Made by a program: the position numbers and the translations under genes. From Sphacelaria rigidula (lineage: Eukaryota; Phaeophyceae; Sphacelariales), in NCBI GenBank assembly GCA_964200075.2, contig CAXNAA020000286.1, forward strand, positions 1 through 23,124: DNA of 23,124 nt. Reading direction: 5' to 3'. Positions 18,166-23,124 of this stretch are shown here, piece by piece (the stretch's first letter is position 1; the number at the start of each line of letters is the position of its first letter). The notes under the pieces were generated by a model. That model had not been told where the DNA came from. It saw only the letters and a list, made by a program, of their open reading frames with translations, and did not search any database.

Positions 18166-19402
18166 GCTTTATCATTCAAATTTCGAGCTGGGTCGTCATG
18201 AAGCTTGAAGAGAAACCATAACAGAGGGAAGCCCTTGGGTTTGTCAGCTTCCACGTCAACAAAACATCATGCGTGCAGATTAATTACGCAGGAGGAACTA
18301 CGAATCAATGACTCGTGACCCTTTCGCTGAGTGGGACCCTAGAATGAGATGTTGACGTCGATTTGTTGGAATCACCTCCGTGTGATTCGACCGAGCCTAT
18401 TGGTGCCAGTACAGGAATATCTGGGCGAATGGACTGAGAACAGTGTGCGAGAACCCCCCCTGTCACTTACTACTGTCTGTGGTTGTTCTCAGGAGCCGAA
18501 GTACGTGGTTGCTGTGCAGCATTAGCTTCATTCTGTGCAAGTGATTTATGCGCGACTGCTGCTTCCGCACTGGTGCATTGTTCGCGCACATTAATCTCTG
18601 GCTGTGCCCAGGCAATCCTCCTGGTTCCTTTCGAGGCTGCGCTGGGCGCACCTGGGGCATAATATATTGATGCGCTGCACAGGGCATGTGTTTTTTCCAG
18701 TACGGCCATCAACGCGCAGTACATTCTTGTACTACCGTACTGTATGCGCACTTTCGCCAATAAAATGTCATTTTTTGTCCATCAACGGCTGCATGCAGGA
18801 ACATTACTGACCACCTGCCGTCGTCCCCACTGCACACAGTCTGCGCTCTCTGCACAGTGTGCCCAAGTTCGCGGTCAAAGCTCTTTCCGCCTGCAGTTAC
18901 TACTCAGCGAGGTGGAAGGTGGTGGTGTGTGTGATGCAGTCTTTTCATGGGTAACAGGGCGCACAGTGGCGATGAAGCCACTTGTTCTCTACTAGTAGAT
19001 AACATAATGAGAACGCAGAGCGTGTGCAGCAATGCAGAAGAGGGGGGGGCGAAAGCAGACGGAAACAGATGGCGGTGGTGTGAGATACGCTGCCATCAGT
19101 TATTGTCATGGCAATATACTGGTGGAACCAAGACCAAAGCGAATACATGTGTCTTCCTGTATACTCCGACGTATTCATCTGTGTAGTCACATCAATATTC
19201 ACACTGACCGAATATCAAAAATGGAGTTCACAAACTAGCTGCTCTGTGCACAATTCCACCACGCCTCCTTGATCGAGGTGTCCTTGCAAGCAAGAATAAT
19301 GATGTAACAAGACCGACATGATATGTTGGAGTAGAGAGTAGTGTCCTCAGTGCTTCTAGCCCACCGACGACAGGGGTAAGGTGGGTTATTTCAACGATTA
19401 AG
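18166..19402. other. Downstream of SDR gene; no feature assigned
   Basis: This should contain the 3' UTR of the SDR gene. I see no AATAAA close after the stop; AATAAA occurs at about 18760, too far to assign. No repeat copy or gene is recognised. Confidence 0.4.
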
Positions 19403-19984
19403 TCAAGATCCACGGCATAGTAAAAACAAGTACACATGATTAATCTCCCGCACCGCGTCCCCCGAACCAGCCCCATGCAGAACCATGGACATCCATACTT
19501 TGTCAAGAACAAATGTAGCGGGGGCTGCCACTATCCAGCAAAACCGCGTACCCCACACCCGGGTAGCCTTCGGTCCGCCAAACGCCTTTACTACCATCGT
19601 GATACGTACCCGGTCCACGGATACGTGGCCGCCCTTCACCGAAGTCACTTCCGGCAAAAACGCGCCCCGCTTCCCGCGTGGTACCTAGCAGGGAATAGGA
19701 TCGGGGGTGTATGAGGGTGGTTCTTCACATGGCAAGCGGTTTCCCGACGGGTCTAGAGCGTAAATATGCTCCTCCTCGCAAACCGGTCTATCGTTCCCCA
19801 CATTTCCAACAACAGATTGTGCCGGGTGAGCATCCGCGGATGCACCAAGCGTCAGGAGACACTCCTCAGTGCCAGACTGATGGGTACATAATCGGTTTGC
19901 GTGGCATTGCGCCCGCATTCGAGACCGAGTCGTCCTCCTCCAAAAGTGCTTCAACCTAGTCTTGCTTGGGAACCGAGTTTCCAC
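19403..19984 (-). pseudogene. Unidentified frame of ~190 codons with one internal stop
   Basis: Minus frames 19984-19685 and 19657-19403 are in the same phase, separated by a single TAG at 19685-19687, so 582 bases read through with one stop. The second half reads VSVDRVRITMVVKAFGGPKA and RFCWIVAAPATFVLDKVW. I recognise no family. On the plus strand, 19440-19688 is also open for 83 codons with many C-ending third positions, so the coding strand is uncertain. It could be a decayed gene, one exon on the plus strand, or chance. Confidence 0.25.
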
Positions 19985-20062
19985 GCAAGGAAAGTCGATT
20001 CAAGCGTGGTCCACTCAAGCCTGGCTCTACAGTACACCAGAGAAGACAGAACCTCTGTTGGC

Positions 20063-20356
20063 ACACGGGTGGCCACTGAGGTCTGTACCCTGGCCATTTT
20101 GGGACCTGTTCCACCTTTGGCAAGGTCCGCGGGCTGGGTAGACAACTGAAGAGCATTCGCACAGCATGGACAGGATCGAAACAAAACATGTCCCAGTCTA
20201 TAGGCGAGTGACTCCCCTGGAGACTGGAACGTGCTTTGTTTCGAACCTGTCCATGCTGTGCGAATGCTCTTCAGTTGTCCACCTATTCCGCGGACCTCAC
20301 CAAATGTGGATAAGGTCCCGAAATGGCCAGGTTACGGACCCCAGTGGCACCCGTGT
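20063..20356. repeat. Large foldback (hairpin), ~140-bp arms
   Basis: The left arm 20063-20199 and right arm 20221-20356 are reverse complements at most positions, with a loop of about 21 bases. Long matched blocks include GACAACTGAAGAGCATTCGC and ACAGCATGGACAGG on the left, with their complements at about 20235-20281. Also matched are CTGGCCATTT with AAATGGCCAG, and CCAGTCT with AGACTGG at the loop. Overlapping frames on both strands are consequences of the symmetry. If transcribed it would form a long double-stranded RNA. Confidence 0.9.
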
Positions 20357-20626
20357 AGCGTACCGTGGCGACTCTCTTACCGGGTGACGGCGTGGAGTGC
20401 ATCGAAGGTTCCTAGCGTTACGACGCGACATATTTTACCCTGGACCGATTCATCTGCTGGGCTCACCTTACCATGTGATTTAATGGTACCATCACATGAC
20501 GGCCGTCCAAATCTCTAGCGTCAGTCGCGTATGAGCAACACCCACCGTAAAAGCTGGCCTGCACAACAAGTGACTCATTACATGGGTACTTTCGTCACTT
20601 TGGAAGGATGTACCTTCCGGAGCGCT

Positions 20627-21077
20627 GTAATGCGTAGGGAAACCGCGTGCTTTTTTAACCGCATCCGAGTTTAAACACCCCTAACGTTAGTTTTAGTGAT
20701 GGGGTTGTTCATGTGAACAGGTACACTGAGTAAACATGTACATGTGCGGATAGATCTATGAAGACGCACGGGTACTGGTGGTCAGGTGTGTGTGACTACA
20801 TTACCATGCTCGGGTCGGGTGCTGCGCTGCCGTCTGAGCTCACTCCACATCTGATCCCTCTATCACAGGGTCGACTACGTCAAGGCACTCTCCATAAAAG
20901 ATAAAACTATCTATCCTTCGCCACGGGCCACGGAGTAAGGGTTAGTGTTACTGATAGGGTTAGGTTCAGGGGTGCGGTCCCTAAAGGGACTGGCCCAAGC
21001 GGTCTTGAAAAACGTCGATTCTGGGGTGTTCACATTCCGATGCGGTGTAAAAAGCACGCGGCCCTCCCACGCATTAC
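20627..21077 (+). mobile_element. TIR element copy A, with internal insert
   Basis: The left end is GTAATGCGT at 20627, and the right end is CGCATTAC at 21070-21077. AGCGCT flanks both sides directly (20621-20626 and 21078-21083) as an apparent 6-bp target duplication. The longer termini carry CCGCGTGCTT...CCGCATCCGAGTTTAAACA on the left and an inverse on the right (TGTTCACATTCCGATGCGG...AGCACGCGG). The interior has GGGTTAGTG and GGGTTAGG telomere-like words (20939-20970). Roughly 20702-20935 has no counterpart in the other copies and is probably a later insertion. Confidence 0.75.
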
Positions 21078-21319
21078 AGCGCTACCCCGAACCCTGTCCA
21101 CTTTTCGTCGGTTAAATTCTACCCCACTACCACTAGACTATACTGTTCAAAAGACTTCGTATAGAGCGGAGATGTTGACCCCCTTTGTTCGGGTCACACA
21201 TAAATTGATCAGATCCGACATCTACCACCAAGGCGGGAGCCGCACCCTCACGTTTACCGACACCCCGGGACATATCGTACCTTGTCTCACTGCCATTTGC
21301 AACTTCCGCTCCGTCATGT

Positions 21320-21840
21320 GTTTTTTCCTCCCATCTATTCTGCACGCCAGTCTACAACTCTCCGGTATATGTATGGGCGCATCAGCCGGGGTCACACAGG
21401 AGGAAGGTCAACGCACAGCAGTTCTTTTGTTTTGTTCTAGTATCCCACCTTCTGCGGTACTTGCCTTCATTTTCATCGCAACAATGGTTAGCAGTGTAAT
21501 GCGTGAGAGGACCGCGTGCTTAGAGGATCGCGCCGTAGTTCAAAACACCTCAGTATCGATGTTTCTCAAAACCAATCGAGGCAGTCCCTGCAGGTACCAC
21601 GCCCCTGATCTTAACCCCAACACTACTCCTAACCCTAATCCTAACCATAGGGATGTTCAAATTCCGATGCGGTCCTCTAAGCACGCGGTCCTCTCACGCA
21701 TTACAAGCAGTCCCTTCCCTCGTCGACCATGAAGTCGAGCTTTGTGTACCCACGACGGAGTCGCTCTCCCCTGTTGGGCATGATGTGAGAAAAAATCCCA
21801 GATCGTGTGACTTCACCGAGGTTACCAACTGAGCCACCAT
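21320..21840 (-). mobile_element. tRNA-derived SINE-like element, copy 2, interrupted
   Basis: Reverse-complement match to 8796-9120. The A-box TGGCTCAGTTGG reads on the minus strand at 21825-21836. About 40 bp between the A-box and the body, including the B-box, is deleted relative to copy 1, so the internal promoter is broken. The body is split by TIR element C (21496-21704). Joining the two sides restores alignment with copy 1 around 8950-8985. The 230-codon plus frame at 21040-21732 runs through these elements and is not a gene. Confidence 0.8.
21496..21704 (-). mobile_element. TIR element copy C, nested in SINE
   Basis: A complete 209-bp copy. GTAATGCGTGAGAGGACCGC at 21496 is mirrored by GCGGTCCTCTCACGCATTAC ending at 21704, followed inward on both sides by GTGCTTAGAGGA and its inverse. 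The flanks AGCAGT (21490-21495) and AGCAGT (21706-21711, one extra A before it) look like the target duplication. The interior has CCCTAACCCTAATCCTAACC-like telomeric words at about 21630-21650 and CCTGCAGGTACC at about 21588. It lies in the opposite orientation to copies A and D. There is no coding capacity, so it is MITE-like. Confidence 0.85.
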
Positions 21841-22307
21841 GGCGGTTCGGTGCTGCAGGGAGATGGCAGAACATTCGCTACATCAGTTTGCTGTGGAGCA
21901 ATTGACACACACGACCAACCGTTTTGAGCTCGCCATGCAGGCAACCGTGCTACCGGCAGAGCCGCCAGATCCTTGTCGTCATCCCCTCCTTTTTTATTGG
22001 AGTAGCTATCGGCAAAGTATGAGCATGAACGGCGCTGCCACCGTGCCCATTTCCGGCGGACCTCTACCGGGGTACCCTTACCCATGGCGTGGTAGATCAG
22101 TCCTGATTTGTTGATTTGTTGATATACCCGTCCGGGACGTCGCGAACCAACGTGTGGTTGGCGTTAACCTCAGCGACACACACACTAAACACGCGCTATT
22201 GTAGAATCTACCCGTCACTTTGACAATCATTTGGTACACACTTTGTGTACTACGGTCCCTAGTCCAAACAGCTGACGCATCTGGCGACGGGCTACGCCCC
22301 CCCTTCT
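21841..22307. other. Spacer between repeat copies, no gene assigned
   Basis: Frames of 80-90 codons on both strands carry no recognisable motif. A TTGATTTGTTGATTTG repeat lies near 22107-22122. No exon can be supported. Confidence 0.4.
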
Positions 22308-22500
22308 TGGACCTCTCAGAGGACCGCATCGGAATTTAAACATCCTTATGGTTGAGGTTAGGGTTGGGGTGAGTGTTGAGGTTAGGGCTAGGTGCATGGT
22401 ACCTGCAGGGACTGGCCCGATTGGTTTCGAAAAACATCGATCCTGGGGTGTTTCGGACTACGGCGCGGTCCTCTAAGCACGAGGTCCTCTCACGCATTAC
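22308..22500 (+). mobile_element. TIR element copy D, left end eroded
   Basis: The right terminus GCGCGGTCCTCTAAGCACG...CGCATTAC ends at 22500. The left part keeps AGAGGACCGCATCGGAATTT and AACATCC (22317-22345), but the outermost GTAATGCG is not recognisable. The interior shares GAGGTTAGGGTTGGGGTGAG and GGTACCTGCAGGGACTGGCC with the other copies. Same orientation as copy A. Confidence 0.75.
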
Positions 22501-22972
22501 ACTCTCTTCAAAACCAAACTGTCGGTGTCGACTCTCCTGGAACTATGAACTATCATCCCGCCAACTATCCTACACTTGTCATTTTCCAGACACACTCCAA
22601 TACCACCCCCTCTGTACACAATCTCCGTCGCAGAAAACCCCTGTCATTGCGACTAGCTCAGAGACTGAAGTTTCCGAGAACCACGCCCTTTGGCCCGAGA
22701 ACAGAGAAGCAGCTGACCAAGGTACGACACCCTACAAACTTTGATTGCTCGTCATTATTTACGAAGAGCTGTTGCGTGTGCTTCATTTGGCTTTCATGCT
22801 ACCCTTGACAGGTTCGTAGTCCACAGCAGTAACCCACAATCTGCAGTACACGATCCCAGCAGTGCTTCATCCGCTTGATGGCGGTATTATGTGGATGCGT
22901 GACTATTCTTGCTGGGCAAAGTCCCTCTCGATCGACTGCTCGTTATATCCAGTGTTGCTGCGGGGTGGGTGC
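22501..22972. other. No gene assigned; possible splice signals
   Basis: Open frames across 22392-22808 include transposon sequence at the start. There are acceptor-like sites (CATTTTCCAG at about 22580-22589, CTACCCTTGACAG at about 22799-22811) and a donor-like AAGGTACGA at about 22718. A small exon of an unrecognised gene is possible between them, but no motif supports one. Confidence 0.25.
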
Positions 22973-23124
22973 GTAATGCGTGAGAGGACCGCGTGCTTAG
23001 AGGACCGCGCGGTAGTTCAAAACACCTCAGGATCGACGTTTTTTGAAACCAATCGGGTCAGTCCCTGGAGGTACCATGCCCCTGACCATAACTCTAACAC
23101 TAACCTTGACCCTAACCCTAATCA
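22973..23124 (-). mobile_element. TIR element copy E, cut by window end
   Basis: GTAATGCGTGAGAGGACCGC starts at 22973 and is followed by GTGCTTAGAGGACCGCGCGG, AAAACACCTCAGGATCGACG and CCCTGGAGGTACCATGCCCC, in the same order as copy C. It runs into CCCTGACC...CTAACCCTAATCA at the window edge. The far terminus is outside the window. The terminal CCCTAA tract belongs to the element and does not show a chromosome end. Confidence 0.8.

Noticed and set aside
21040-21732. 230-codon plus-strand open frame
   Set aside because: It runs across the end of TIR copy A, the SINE body and TIR copy C. The frame is an accident of repeat sequence, with no protein motif.
23080-23124. A chromosome end (telomere) at the window's right edge
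   Set aside because: The CCCTAA-like words are degenerate and occupy the same internal position as in the other TIR copies.

Overview
The window looks like intron-rich, repeat-laden eukaryotic nuclear DNA. There is no operon structure or dense coding. The one recognisable host gene is split into short exons joined by GT-AG introns, and the rest is mostly mobile-element debris. Long introns, a LINE, tRNA-derived SINE-like repeats and degenerate CCCTAA-type tracts would fit a brown alga or a similar protist, but nothing visible fixes the taxon.

Layout: 1-420 is poly-C low-complexity sequence around a 10-base assembly gap. 860-1330 holds a weak tRNA-like SINE candidate and a short inverted repeat. 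1883-2848 is a likely non-autonomous TIR element, with TACTGG motifs clustered at both ends, followed by an 82-bp tandem array (2852-3462). 3471-6557 holds no gene I can support. The host gene, a short-chain dehydrogenase/reductase (SDR) resembling the L-xylulose/dicarbonyl reductase (DCXR) type, has clear + strand exons at 6558-6727, 7309-7573, 7974-8067 and 17950-18165. The first exon is tandemly duplicated, and the second copy is frameshifted. The ~9.9 kb between the third and last exons lacks a convincing exon for the catalytic Tyr/Lys. It contains a SINE-like element (8796-9130), a LINE tail fragment (about 10998-11259, minus), hairpins, a 5'-truncated and frameshifted LINE (about 12480-14900, minus) and a 58-bp tandem array.

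From 18166 to the end I see no certain gene. There is a ~294-bp foldback (20063-20356), and then a cluster of at least four related TIR elements (20627-23124) whose interiors carry degenerate telomere-like CCCTAA repeats. One of these (21496-21704) is inserted into a second SINE-like copy, with a target duplication and an 'empty site' visible in the first SINE copy.

The window therefore tells one story: a metabolic reductase gene, possibly broken, stretched by retroelements and a nested set of small transposons. I found no convincing new multi-gene system. The best leads are the nested telomere-repeat-bearing TIR family, the duplicated Rossmann-fold exon and the missing catalytic exon.
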